A stretch of 64,000 bases of DNA from Nonomuraea cavernae (lineage in GTDB: Bacteria; Actinomycetota; Actinomycetes; Streptosporangiales; Streptosporangiaceae), in assembly GCF_014646355.1 (NCBI RefSeq), contig NZ_BMNH01000019.1:2126-66125 (forward strand). The letters are read 5' to 3'. Shown piece after piece: positions 36,438 through 45,284 of this stretch (position 1 is its first letter; each line of letters opens with the position of its first letter). The notes under the pieces were generated by a model. The model did no database searches. It saw nothing but the letters and a program-made list of their open reading frames with translations, and was not told the DNA's origin. A program made the position numbers and the translations under genes.

Positions 36438-38051
36438 TTACGAGCCGGGCCGCCGGTGGACGATCTCGCCGTCCACGAACGTCATGGCCACCCCGGTAGT
36501 CCAGATGTCCGCCGCGGGCAGCGTGAACGGGTCGCGGTCGAGCACGACCAGGTCGGCCGGGCGGCCCGGCTCGATGGCCCCGGCCGGCGAGCGGTTGATC
36601 CACGCCGAGCCCGTCGTGTAGGCGCTCAGCGCGGTCGCGAGGCCGATGCGCTGGCCGGGCAGGAACGGCTTGCCCGCGGTGGGGTAGCCGGCGTGCACCG
36701 AACCACCCGGCTCGGTCCGGTTCACCGCCACGTGCAGGCCCTGCAGCGGGTCGGCGCTCGACACCGGCCAGTCGCTGCCCGCGCAGAGCCTGGTGCCGTG
36801 GGCCAGCAGACCGGCGAACGGATACTGCCAGGACGAGCGCGGCTCGCCGAGGAACGGCAGCGTCAGCTCGTCCATCTGGGCGTGGTGCGTGGCCCACAGC
36901 GGTTGCAGGTTGGCCGTGACGCCGAGGGCGGCGAAGCGCGGCACGTCGGACGGCTCGATGATCTGCAGGTGCGCGATGTGGTGCCGGTTGGCCGGGTCGG
37001 TGCCCTCGAAGCTGTCGAGCGCCTCGCGCACCGCCCGCTCGCCGATCGCGTGGAAGTGCACCTGGAAGCCGAGCCGGTCGAGCTCGGCGACGTACTCCCT
37101 GAGCTTGGCCGGATCCACGTAGGACAGGCCGGTGCCGCCGCATCGGCAGTAGGGCTCCAGTGTGGCGGCCGTGAAGTTCTCGGTGATGCCGTCCTGCATG
37201 ATCTTCACCGAGGTGGCCGCGAACCGGTCGAGCCCCTCGGCCGAGGCGCGCCGGGCGACCAGCTCCTCGATCTGGTCGAGGCCGCGGGTCCTGTCCCACC
37301 ACAGCGCCCCCACCACGCGCGCCCTGAGCCTGCCGGAGCCGGCCGCGGACAGGTAGGTGGGCAACTGGTCGTCGGAGCCCGCGTAGGAGCCCACGATGGC
37401 GTCCTGCCACCCGGTGACACCCAGTGAGAACAGGTGGCGCTCGGCCTCCGTCAGCGCCGTGTCCAGGTCGGCGGCCGTGGGGCGGGGGGTGAGCAGGCCG
37501 ACCAGGTCCATCGCGCCCTCGTGCAGCACGCCGCTGGGGGTGCCGTCGGGGTCGCGCTCGATGCGGCCGTCGGCGGGGTCGGGGGTGTCGCGGGTGATCC
37601 CGGCCCGTTCGAGCGCGCGGGTGCTGACCCAGGCGGCGTGGTGGTCGCGCTGGATCAGGTAGACGGGACGGTCGGCGAAGTCGAGCAGGCTCCGGTGGGG
37701 CAGCCCGCCCGGGAAGGCCGACATGTCCCACCCGCCGCCATCGATCCACTCCTTTTCAGGATTTTTCGTCGCATAGTCTGCGATCTTCTCGATGTACGCG
37801 TCCAGTCCGTAGATTTCCGACAGGTCGCACTTGGCGCGTTCCAGGCCCGCCTGTACCGGATGCACGTGCGCGTCGGTGAACCCCGGCACCAGCAGCCCGC
37901 CCGCCAGGTCGACGGTCTCGTGCGCCGGCGCCAGCCGCGCCAGCTCCCGCTCGCCGCCCACGGCGGCGATCACGCCGTGGCGGACCAGTACGGCCTCCGC
38001 GAAGCCGCCCGTCGGGGTGAAGGCGCGCCCGCCCCGGAAGAGGATGTCCAT
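36438..38051 (-). CDS. Amidohydrolase family protein (YtcJ/NfdA type)
   Basis: 537 aa. The metal motif DAHVHPVQ follows GLLVPGFT, then HFHAIGERAV, HHIAHLQ and AGSDWPVSSADP provide further ligands. This is the YtcJ/N-substituted-formamide-deformylase-like subgroup of large amidohydrolases; natural substrate unknown. ATG 38051 has AGGAG 5 nt upstream; the open frame continues to 38084 without a better start. Divergent from the ACT-GNAT gene across a 203-bp gap with an AT-rich repeat. Confidence 0.85.
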   Translation of the reverse strand: MDILFRGGRAFTPTGGFAEAVLVRHGVIAAVGGERELARLAPAHETVDLAGGLLVPGFTDAHVHPVQAGLERAKCDLSEIYGLDAYIEKIADYATKNPEKEWIDGGGWDMSAFPGGLPHRSLLDFADRPVYLIQRDHHAAWVSTRALERAGITRDTPDPADGRIERDPDGTPSGVLHEGAMDLVGLLTPRPTAADLDTALTEAERHLFSLGVTGWQDAIVGSYAGSDDQLPTYLSAAGSGRLRARVVGALWWDRTRGLDQIEELVARRASAEGLDRFAATSVKIMQDGITENFTAATLEPYCRCGGTGLSYVDPAKLREYVAELDRLGFQVHFHAIGERAVREALDSFEGTDPANRHHIAHLQIIEPSDVPRFAALGVTANLQPLWATHHAQMDELTLPFLGEPRSSWQYPFAGLLAHGTRLCAGSDWPVSSADPLQGLHVAVNRTEPGGSVHAGYPTAGKPFLPGQRIGLATALSAYTTGSAWINRSPAGAIEPGRPADLVVLDRDPFTLPAADIWTTGVAMTFVDGEIVHRRPGS

Positions 38052-38180
38052 CGATCTCCTGTCTGGCTGCGCCGGCCGGGACACGACCGGGGTGTTCGGC
38101 CCGGGCCGGGGGAGCGGGGCGTCCGGCGGACCGTGTGGCCGGGATGAAGCCCCTCACCGCCGGTCAGTCCGGGCGAAGAG

Positions 38181-38216
38181 ACATTTACACATATATGGCC
38201 ACATATCTTGCTACAT
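38181..38216. repeat. AT-rich ACAT repeats in a divergent intergenic region
   Basis: ACAT occurs at 38181, 38189, 38201 and 38213; the last three are 12 bp apart, and two neighbouring 12-mers agree at 10 of 12 positions. It stands out in a very GC-rich region between divergent genes. Possible operator or upstream element. Confidence 0.4.
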
Positions 38217-38254
38217 GAAACGCGGTGGTAGCGGTCGCGTAACGGCCCTCCGGC

Positions 38255-39289
38255 ATGCTCATGGCCATGGGATTCTTGCGCATCCGCACCACGGTTGACG
38301 AGCGGCCCGGACGGCTCGCCTCCCTTGCCGCCGCCCTGGCCGCACGGGGCGGCAACATTCTCGGCCTGAGCGTCCAGTCCAACGCCGACGGCACCGTCGA
38401 CGAGTTCGTCGCCGACATCCCGGCGACCCCTGAGACCGTCCGTGAGGCGCTGGAGGCGGCCGGGGGGCGCAGAGTGCAGGTCGTCCCCGCGACCGCCCAC
38501 GAGCTGACCGACGAGCCGACCCGAGCCCTGCTGCTGGCCTCCAGGCTGAGGTCCACGCCATGGCGGCTGCCCGAGCTGCTGGCCGAGCTGCTGCGCGCGG
38601 ACGACGCCCGGTGGATCTATGGTGAAGCGGTGAGTGACCTGCCCGATCCGACCCAGCTCATCGTGCCCGTGGCCGCAAGGCGAGCGGTGCGCCTGCGCCG
38701 GGGTGAGCTGCCCTTCACGTTGACCGAGGCCGCCAGGGCGGCCTCCTTCGCCCGGCTCGCCCAGCCGCCCGCGGAACGGGCGGGCGCCGAGCGCGCGGCC
38801 AAGCTGGCCGACGGCGCGGAGGTCACCGTCCGCCCGCTCACCACGATCTACCGCGAGGCCGTGCGAGACCTGCACGACCGCTGCTCGCCGGAGGCGCGCC
38901 GGTTCCGCTACTTCACCTCGATGCCGACGCTGCCCCCGCGCATGTTCGACCGGCTCTGCGACCGCAACCGCGGCCAGTCCCTGGTCGCCGGGCACGACGG
39001 GCAGGTGGTCGCGATGGCCAACCTGATGTTCACCCCCGATCCGGGCATCGCCGAGATGGCCTTCCTGGTCGAGGACCGCTGGCAGGGGCGCGGTCTGGGC
39101 CGGGCACTGGCCACGATGCTGGTGCGGGATGCGCGCGACCTCGGATACGCCGAGGTCAGGGCCTCGATGCTGTCCGACAACGTACGCATGCGCAGGCTGC
39201 TGCTGTCGCTGGGCGCCACGATCGGCTACACCGAGGACCCCGGCGTGGTGGAGGCCAGGCTGCCGGTCGGCGCGCTGGTGTCAGCCTGA
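38255..39289 (+). CDS. ACT domain-GNAT acetyltransferase fusion
   Basis: 344 aa. Residues about 8-75 are an ACT-like amino-acid-binding domain (TTVDERPGRLASLAAALAARGGN). The C-terminal half is a GNAT domain with acetyl-CoA loop VEDRWQGRGLGRALATMLV. Actinomycete ACT-GNAT proteins have been described as lysine acetyltransferases of acyl-CoA synthetases allosterically controlled by amino acids; the same is likely here, ligand unknown. Clustered ATGs at 38255, 38261 and 38267 leave the start uncertain. No good ribosome site. Confidence 0.85.
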   Translation: MLMAMGFLRIRTTVDERPGRLASLAAALAARGGNILGLSVQSNADGTVDEFVADIPATPETVREALEAAGGRRVQVVPATAHELTDEPTRALLLASRLRSTPWRLPELLAELLRADDARWIYGEAVSDLPDPTQLIVPVAARRAVRLRRGELPFTLTEAARAASFARLAQPPAERAGAERAAKLADGAEVTVRPLTTIYREAVRDLHDRCSPEARRFRYFTSMPTLPPRMFDRLCDRNRGQSLVAGHDGQVVAMANLMFTPDPGIAEMAFLVEDRWQGRGLGRALATMLVRDARDLGYAEVRASMLSDNVRMRRLLLSLGATIGYTEDPGVVEARLPVGALVSA

Positions 39290-39868
39290 CTCCTCCCGCG
39301 CCGCGTCGTCCGGCCCGGGCGGCCGCCGGATTCCGAGGTGGCGCTCGATGCGATCGAGGCTCTCCTGGATCCGGGTGAGCCGCTCGCCCAGCATCGAGAC
39401 GCCGGCGAAGGGGAGGTCGCCCGGCTTGTCCCTGTGGCGGCCCACGCGGTGGATCAGCCGCTGGCGCGCCTCGGCCAGGTCGACTCCCAGGTCGCTGAGC
39501 GCCCGGGCGCCCAGGCCCTCGCCCTCGCGCAGCAGGCCGAGCAGGATGTGCTCGGTGCCGATGTAGGTGTGCCGCAGCTGCAGGGCCTCGCGCAGCGAGA
39601 GCTCCAGCACCTTCTTGGCGCGCGGGGTGAACGGGATGTGGCCGTCCGGCTCCCGTTCGCCCGGCGCCACTTCTCGCGCGATGTACGCGCGGACGCCCTC
39701 CAGGTCCACGCCGAAGCTCTCCAGGATCGTCCTGGCCGCCCCTTCGTCCTGGTGGAGGAGACCGAGCAGGATGTGCTCGGTGCCGATGCAGGCGTGGCGC
39801 ATCGTCCGGGCCTCCTGCTGGGCGAGGACGACGACCTTGCGGGCACGGTCGGTGAAGCGCTCGAACAC
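39281..39868 (-). CDS. Stand-alone Clp N-terminal (double Clp-R) domain protein
   Basis: 195 aa. Two Clp repeats begin MFERFTDRARKVVVLAQQEA and FTPRAKKVLELSLREA; each contains the IGTEHILLGLL signature. There is no AAA+ module; residues 150-195 are a charged tail. Resembles the N-domain of ClpC1 (substrate and adaptor binding). It may tune ClpC or bind the same substrates or natural-product ligands (inference). Its 3' end overlaps the acetyltransferase stop by 9 nt on the opposite strand. Confidence 0.88.
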   Translation of the reverse strand: MFERFTDRARKVVVLAQQEARTMRHACIGTEHILLGLLHQDEGAARTILESFGVDLEGVRAYIAREVAPGEREPDGHIPFTPRAKKVLELSLREALQLRHTYIGTEHILLGLLREGEGLGARALSDLGVDLAEARQRLIHRVGRHRDKPGDLPFAGVSMLGERLTRIQESLDRIERHLGIRRPPGPDDAAREESG

Positions 39869-39921
39869 GTGCGGCCTCCGTTCGAATGCCTGCCTCCACT
39901 ATGCGCTACGAAAGGGCGGAT

Positions 39922-40701
39922 GTGGGGTATCTCACCATTGTGGATCTTGACGAGGTGGCCGACCGGCTCTACGCGCTCGTGCCGTCCGAGTTCACCGCCG
40001 CGCGCGCGGCCGAGGCGGGCGCGGCCAAGGCCGCGGGTGAGGCCGGGCTGGCCCGTGAGATAACCGGGCTGCGCAAGCCCACGGTCTCGGCCTGGGCGCT
40101 GAACCGGGCCGCCCGCCTGCACCCCGGCGAGCTCCAGGAACTGTTCGACCTGGGGGAGCGGTTGAGGAGCGCGTGGGAGGAGCACGACGCCGACGCGCTG
40201 GCCGAGCTCACCCGGCGGCGCGGCGACCTCACCGGCAGGGTTGGCCGCCTGGTGAAGGAGGGTGCCCGGCTGTCGGCCGCGGCGGCGGCCGAGGTCGACC
40301 AGACGCTCGACGCGGCCGTGGTGGACGCCGACGCGGCCGCCCAGGTACGGCGAGGTCGCCTGGTCAGACCGCTCAGCTACAGCGGCTTCGCCCCCGCTCC
40401 CGCGCCCCGTCGCGGGCCCGCCGGCCGGAAGAGGACTCCGGACGCCGAGGACGAGGTGGCCAGGGCCAGGCAGGAGGCCGAGGAACGGCGGGCGCGGGAG
40501 CGGCAGGAGGCCGAGGCCGCCTACGAGGAGTGGCGGGACGCGGTGGCCGCCGCCGCCGAGGAGCATCGCGCCCGCGCCGAGAAGGTCGCCAGGATCGAGA
40601 AGAAGCTGGCGAAGGCGCGCAGGAAGCTCGCCGAGACCGAGCAGCGGCTGGAGGTGGCCCGGCGCGAGGAGCGCCTCGCTCGCCGGCGACTCGAACGCTG
40701 A
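39922..40701 (+). CDS. Conserved hypothetical with C-terminal coiled coil
   Basis: About 259 aa. The N-terminal half (LDEVADRLYALVPSEFTAAR, then ITGLRKPTVSAWALNRAAR) is globular and looks conserved. Residues ~175-259 are a long Arg/Glu/Ala coiled coil. GTG 39922 has AAGGG 5 nt upstream; GTG 39940 and ATG 39904 are alternatives. Divergent from the Clp-N gene across about 50 bp, which suggests shared regulation. Function unknown. Confidence 0.7.
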   Translation: MGYLTIVDLDEVADRLYALVPSEFTAARAAEAGAAKAAGEAGLAREITGLRKPTVSAWALNRAARLHPGELQELFDLGERLRSAWEEHDADALAELTRRRGDLTGRVGRLVKEGARLSAAAAAEVDQTLDAAVVDADAAAQVRRGRLVRPLSYSGFAPAPAPRRGPAGRKRTPDAEDEVARARQEAEERRARERQEAEAAYEEWRDAVAAAAEEHRARAEKVARIEKKLAKARRKLAETEQRLEVARREERLARRRLER

Positions 40702-40778
40702 ACGCCCTCAGAATCGGAATCTGACGTTTTCATGTGAGATTCGGCCGGGAAATCTGTCCGGATGGCGAAACGCAGGCT

Positions 40779-40784
40779 TATGGT
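40779..40784 (+). promoter_or_regulatory. -10 element for leaderless deaminase transcript
   Basis: TATGGT (TANNNT) lies 7 nt before ATG 40792; no Shine-Dalgarno precedes that ATG. Confidence 0.4.
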
Positions 40785-40791
40785 CGTGGCC

Positions 40792-41823
40792 ATGATCCCC
40801 GACGCGTCACTCGACGCCTTCATCGTCGCGCTGCCCAAGGTCGAGCTGCACGTCCACCTGATCGGCTCCGCCTCCGTCGCCACGGTCCTGGAGCTGGCCC
40901 GTCGTCACCCGGACGGCGGCGTGCCCACCAACGAGGAGGAGCTGCGCGCGTTCTACGCCTTCACCGACTTCCGGCACTTCGCCCGGGTCTACGCGGCGGT
41001 CAACGCCCTGGTCAGGGAGCCGGAGGACGTGGCCGCCCTGGTGCTCGGCCTGGCTCGCGACCTGTCGGAGCAGGGGGCCCGCTACGCCGAGCTCCAGGTC
41101 ACCCCGTACGCGCACCACCAGGTCGGCATGCCGATGCGCGAGGTGACGGAGGCGCTGGACGGCGCGGCCCGCCGCGCGCCGGTCGAGTACGGCGTCGAGA
41201 TGGCCTACATCTTCGACATCCCCGGCGAGTACGGCGTCGAGGCCGCCGAGGTGACCCTGGCCCACGCGCTGGAGGAACCTCCCGCCGCGCTGGTAGGTTT
41301 CGGCCTCGGCGGGATCGAGCAGGAGCGCCCGCCCTACCGTGACGCGTTCCGTGACGCCTTCGCCGCCGCCCGAGCCGCCGGGCTGCACAGCGTCCCGCAC
41401 GGCGGCGAGATGACCGGTCCCGAGACGATCTGGGAGGTCGTCGACGGCCTCGGCGCCGAGCGTGTCGGACACGGCATCTCCTGCCTCCAGGACGACCGCC
41501 TGGTGGCCCGCCTGCGCGAGCGGCAGCTCCCGCTCGACGTCTGCCCGACCTCCAACGTCCGCACCGGCCAGGTGGCCCGCATCGAGGACCACCCGCTGCC
41601 GCGGCTGCTGGAGGAGGGCCTGTTCGTGACGCTGGGCAGCGACGACCCGCCCATGTTCGCCACCACGCTGGCCGACGAGTATCGGACCGTGGCCCGTGCC
41701 TTCGGCTTCGGCAGGGAGGAGCTGGCCTCGTTCGCCCGCAACGGCGTGACCGCGTCCTACCTGGCCGCGGACCGCAAGCGGGCGCTGCTGGCCGAGATCG
41801 ACGCGCTCGCCGCGACAGGCTAG
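40792..41823 (+). CDS. Adenosine deaminase-family nucleoside deaminase
   Basis: 343 aa TIM-barrel metal hydrolase. HVH (H20, H22) in KVELHVHLIGS, HGGE (in place of HAGE), RVGHGISC and LGSDDPPMF supply the zinc and catalytic residues. The substrate may be adenosine, but some actinomycete members deaminate 6-aminodeoxyfutalosine in menaquinone synthesis, so specificity is open. ATG 40792 is preferred: the barrel starts ~15 residues later and a -10 element sits 7 nt upstream. It converges on pgl with 7 nt between the stops. Confidence 0.85.
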   Translation: MIPDASLDAFIVALPKVELHVHLIGSASVATVLELARRHPDGGVPTNEEELRAFYAFTDFRHFARVYAAVNALVREPEDVAALVLGLARDLSEQGARYAELQVTPYAHHQVGMPMREVTEALDGAARRAPVEYGVEMAYIFDIPGEYGVEAAEVTLAHALEEPPAALVGFGLGGIEQERPPYRDAFRDAFAAARAAGLHSVPHGGEMTGPETIWEVVDGLGAERVGHGISCLQDDRLVARLRERQLPLDVCPTSNVRTGQVARIEDHPLPRLLEEGLFVTLGSDDPPMFATTLADEYRTVARAFGFGREELASFARNGVTASYLAADRKRALLAEIDALAATG

Positions 41824-41830
41824 GGACCGG

Positions 41831-42604
41831 TCAGGGAGAGGCGATGCGGCCCATGCCCGGCGGGATCTTGCCGGCGGCCGCACGGTCCAGCAGGAACAAC
41901 GTCCGGCTCCGGCCGTGGGCGCCGGCCGCCGGCACCTGGACCGGGCCGGATTCTGACAGGGCGAGCCGTACGGCGCCCGACTTCTCCTCGCCGGCCGCGA
42001 TCACCCACACCTCGCGCGAGCCCTGGATGACCGGGAGCGTCAGCGAGATGCGCGTGGGCGGTGGCTTGGGGGAGCCGTGCACCGCCACCACCGGGCGGGT
42101 GTCGTAGAGCGCGGGCATGCCGGGGAACAACGAGGCGACGTGCGCGTCGGGGCCCATGCCGAGCAGCATCACGTCGAACGACGGCGCCGGGCCGTGGTCC
42201 TCCGGCCTGGCCGCCTTGCGCAGCTCGGTGGCGTAGGCGTCGGCCGCCTCCTCCGCCGTCAGGCCGGAGTCGGGGCCGAGCATCACGTGCACCCGCTCCG
42301 GATCGACGTCGACCTGGTCGAGCAGCGCCCGGCGGGCGCCGGTCTCGTTGCGCTCGGGATCGCCCGACGGCAGAAAGCGCTCGTCGCCCCACCAGATGTC
42401 GAGCCGCGACCAGTCGACCGCGTCACGGGCGGGCGTGGCGGCGATCGCGGCCAGGGTCGCCGTGCCGACCGTGCCCCCGGTCAGCACCAGCGACGCTGAG
42501 CCCGTCGCGGACTGCGCGTCGACCAGCCGGGTGATGATCCGCGCGGCCACGGCCTTGGCCAGGACGTCGGCGTCACGGTGGACGACAATGGTGGGGACGC
42601 TCAC
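41831..42604 (-). CDS. pgl: 6-phosphogluconolactonase
   Basis: 257 aa SIS/glucosamine-6-phosphate-isomerase fold. SLVLTGGTVGT, WWGDERFLPSGDPERN and MLLGMGPDAHVASLFPG are DevB/Pgl motifs. Second step of the oxidative pentose phosphate pathway. Last gene of the minus-strand tkt-tal-pgi-zwf-opcA-pgl operon, about 60 nt after opcA. Confidence 0.94.
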   Translation of the reverse strand: MSVPTIVVHRDADVLAKAVAARIITRLVDAQSATGSASLVLTGGTVGTATLAAIAATPARDAVDWSRLDIWWGDERFLPSGDPERNETGARRALLDQVDVDPERVHVMLGPDSGLTAEEAADAYATELRKAARPEDHGPAPSFDVMLLGMGPDAHVASLFPGMPALYDTRPVVAVHGSPKPPPTRISLTLPVIQGSREVWVIAAGEEKSGAVRLALSESGPVQVPAAGAHGRSRTLFLLDRAAAGKIPPGMGRIASP

Positions 42605-42663
42605 GCAACCACTCTTTCACAGGTGAAAAGATCAGGGCTTGACCAGGACAGGGCCCGATCAGG

Positions 42664-43638
42664 TCAGGGCTTACTCGGGTCGGGCTTGCTCGGGTCGGGC
42701 TTACTCGAATCGGGCTTACTCGAATCGGGCTTGTACGAGCGGGCCAGCCGCTTGACCGCCGCCGCGTAGGTCTCGTCGGAGTCGAGCCGCCGCAGCTCCT
42801 CGGCCAGGAGCTCCGAGGTGTGCCGCCGGGCCAGCGCGACGTTGCGATCGGGCTGCCCCGGCCGCGACAGCGTGGCCAGCCGGGCGTCGCTCCTGGCCAC
42901 CGAGAGATCGCCGTCGGCCACGGTCAGCCGCACGCAGGTGAGCCCTGGCCCGGCGGAGTCGGCGACCTTGACCGGCGCGCCGAGGCGCTCCGACAGCCAG
43001 GCCGCCATGAGCGGGGCGCTCGGATTGCCGGGCGACGCCTCGACCAGACCCTTGCGCACCTTGCCCACGGGCTGGTCGAACGCGGCCGCCAGCAGGCTGC
43101 GCCACTGCGTCAGCCGCGCCCAGGCCAGGTCGGTGTCGCCGGGGGCGTACCCCTTGGCCCTGGTGGCCAGCGCCTTGGTGCCGTCGCCGGCCGCGCGCCG
43201 CGCGTCGGTGATGCGCCGCTGGCCCAGCATCCCGACCGGGTCCTTGGACGGCACCGTGGGCGCCTCACCCGGCCACCACACCACGACCGGCGTGTCGGGC
43301 AGCAGCAGCGGGCTGACCACCGAGTCGGCGTGCCGGGTCAGCTCGCCGTACAGGCGCAGCACCACGACCTCGCCCGGCGTGGACTCGCCGATGCGCAGCT
43401 CCGCGTCGAGACGGGTCTGCTCGTCGGTCTCGCGGCTGATCACCACGAGGATGCGCGACGGGTGCTCGCGCGCCGCCTCGGTGGCCGCGCGCAGCGAGTC
43501 GTACTGGTCGCGCTCCTCGCAGACCACGACCAGCGTCAGCACCATGCCGACGGCGGGCGCGCCCATCTGGTGCCGCAGCATCATGAGCTGGGACGAGATC
43601 TTCCCGGCCGTCGTGTCGGCCAGCATGAAGGTCGTCAT
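42664..43638 (-). CDS. opcA: Glucose-6-phosphate dehydrogenase assembly protein OpcA
   Basis: 324 aa. The VVWWPGEAPTVPSKDPVGMLGQRRITDARR region (given in parts as it is long: WWPGEAP, RRITDARR) is typical of OpcA, which activates Zwf in cyanobacteria and actinobacteria. The C-terminus ends in an unusual run of four (KPDSS/KPDPS) units encoded by a 15-bp tandem repeat. Follows zwf by 43 nt. Confidence 0.92.
   Translation of the reverse strand: MTTFMLADTTAGKISSQLMMLRHQMGAPAVGMVLTLVVVCEERDQYDSLRAATEAAREHPSRILVVISRETDEQTRLDAELRIGESTPGEVVVLRLYGELTRHADSVVSPLLLPDTPVVVWWPGEAPTVPSKDPVGMLGQRRITDARRAAGDGTKALATRAKGYAPGDTDLAWARLTQWRSLLAAAFDQPVGKVRKGLVEASPGNPSAPLMAAWLSERLGAPVKVADSAGPGLTCVRLTVADGDLSVARSDARLATLSRPGQPDRNVALARRHTSELLAEELRRLDSDETYAAAVKRLARSYKPDSSKPDSSKPDPSKPDPSKP
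42667..42732. repeat. 15-bp tandem repeat at the 3' end of opcA
   Basis: Four units plus a partial, coding KPDSS, KPDSS, KPDPS, KPDPS, KP just before the opcA stop. Units differ by one or two bases, suggesting recent slippage. Confidence 0.85.
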
Positions 43639-43681
43639 GCGCGCTCCTTCGCCGGTGTCGTCGCCCCGCTCCGCTCGCCCA

Positions 43682-45283
43682 CTAGAGCCTCCTCCACACG
43701 CGGCCGTCGCGTGCCATCATCGCGTCCGCCGTCGGCGGCCCCCACGAGCCCGCCGGATAGGGCTCGGGCTGGCCCAGCGTGGCCCACAGGTCCTCGATCG
43801 GGTCGAGGATCTTCCACGACAGCTCTACCTCGCGCTGGTGCGGGAAGAGCGGCGGGTCGCCGATCATCACGTCCAGCAGCAGCCGCTCGTACGCCTCGGG
43901 TGAGGACTCCATGAACGACTCGCCGTAGGCGAAGTCCATCGACACGTCGCGCACCTCCATCTGGGTGCCCGGCACCTTGGAGCCGAACCGCACCGTGATG
44001 CCCTCGTCCGGCTGCACCCTGATGACCAGGGCGTTCTGGCCCAGGATCTCGGTGTCGTCCTTGGAGAAAGGCAGGTGCGGCGCCCGCTGGAACACCACGG
44101 CCACCTCGGTCACGCGGCGGCCCAGCCGCTTGCCGGTGCGCAGGTAGAACGGCACGCCCGCCCAGCGCCGGTTGGCGATCTCCAGCTTGACGGCCGCGTA
44201 GGTCTCGGTGATGGAGTCGGCCGGGATGCCCTCCTCCTGCAGGTAGCCGACGACCTTCTCGCCGCCCTGCCAGCCCGCGGCGTACTGTCCGCGCGCGGTG
44301 TTGGCGGCCAGGTCGGACGGCAGCCGCACCGCCTTGAACACCTTCTCCTTCTCGCGGCGCAGCGCCGAGGCGTCGAAGGACGTCGGGTCCTCCATGGCCA
44401 CCAGGGCGAGCAGCTGGAGCAGGTGGTTCTGGATCACGTCGCGGGCGGCGCCGATGCCGTCGTAGTAGCCGGCCCGGCCGCCGATGCCGATGTCCTCGGC
44501 CATGGTGATCTGCACGTGGTCGACGAAGCCGCGGTTCCAGATCGGCTCGTAGAGGTTGTTGGCGAACCGCAGCGCCAGGATGTTCTGGACCGTCTCCTTG
44601 CCCAGGTAGTGGTCGATCCGGAAGATCGAGCTCTCGGGAAAGGCCGAGGTGGTGATCTCGTTGAGCTGGTGGGCCGACTGCAGGTCGTGGCCGAAGGGCT
44701 TCTCGATGACCACCCGGCGCCACGACCCGGGCGGCGCCTCGGCCACGCCGGTGCGCTTGAGCTGCTCGACCACCACGGGGAAGAACTTCGGCGGCACGGA
44801 CAGGTAGAACGCGTAGTTTCCGCCGGTGCCGCGGGTCTCGTCGATCTCCTTCAGGGCCATCGCCAGCGCGTCGAACGCGCCGTCGTCGGAGAACTCTCCG
44901 GGCACGAAGTGGATGCCCTCGCAGATCTGTTTCCAGACCTCCTCGCGGAACGGTGTCCGCGCGTGCGCCTTGACGGCGTCGTGCGTGAGCCGGGCGAAGT
45001 CCTGGTCCTTCCAGTCACGGCGGGCGAACCCGACGAGCGAGAACCCCGGCGGCAGCAGCCCCCGGTTGCCCAGGTCGTAGATCGCCGGCAGCAGCTTGCG
45101 CTTGGCCAGGTCTCCCGTCACGCCGAACAGCACCATGACGCACGGCCCCGCCACCCGTGGCAACCGCTTGTCCCGCGGGTCGCGCAACGGGTTGGCCTCC
45201 TCCACCTCCAGTGTCGTGGACGTGGCCGCCACGGCCGACGCGATGGTCGCGGCCTCGGGGGCGGGCGCTCCCGGGTCTGTCAT
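43682..45283 (-). CDS. zwf: Glucose-6-phosphate 1-dehydrogenase
   Basis: 533 aa. NADP loop FGVTGDLAKRKLLPAIYDL, substrate/catalytic RIDHYLGKETVQN and the DVIQNHLLQLL segment are diagnostic. A ~30-residue Ala/Thr-rich N-terminal extension precedes the fold. Shine-Dalgarno AGGAGG 6-7 nt before ATG 45283. Begins 1 nt after the pgi stop. Makes NADPH with OpcA help. Confidence 0.96.
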   Translation of the reverse strand: MTDPGAPAPEAATIASAVAATSTTLEVEEANPLRDPRDKRLPRVAGPCVMVLFGVTGDLAKRKLLPAIYDLGNRGLLPPGFSLVGFARRDWKDQDFARLTHDAVKAHARTPFREEVWKQICEGIHFVPGEFSDDGAFDALAMALKEIDETRGTGGNYAFYLSVPPKFFPVVVEQLKRTGVAEAPPGSWRRVVIEKPFGHDLQSAHQLNEITTSAFPESSIFRIDHYLGKETVQNILALRFANNLYEPIWNRGFVDHVQITMAEDIGIGGRAGYYDGIGAARDVIQNHLLQLLALVAMEDPTSFDASALRREKEKVFKAVRLPSDLAANTARGQYAAGWQGGEKVVGYLQEEGIPADSITETYAAVKLEIANRRWAGVPFYLRTGKRLGRRVTEVAVVFQRAPHLPFSKDDTEILGQNALVIRVQPDEGITVRFGSKVPGTQMEVRDVSMDFAYGESFMESSPEAYERLLLDVMIGDPPLFPHQREVELSWKILDPIEDLWATLGQPEPYPAGSWGPPTADAMMARDGRVWRRL

Positions 45284-45284
45284 C

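Noticed and set aside
39870..39905. TTCGAATG stretch considered as a LexA box or tRNA T-arm
   Set aside because: No palindromic partner for a LexA site and no cloverleaf around it.
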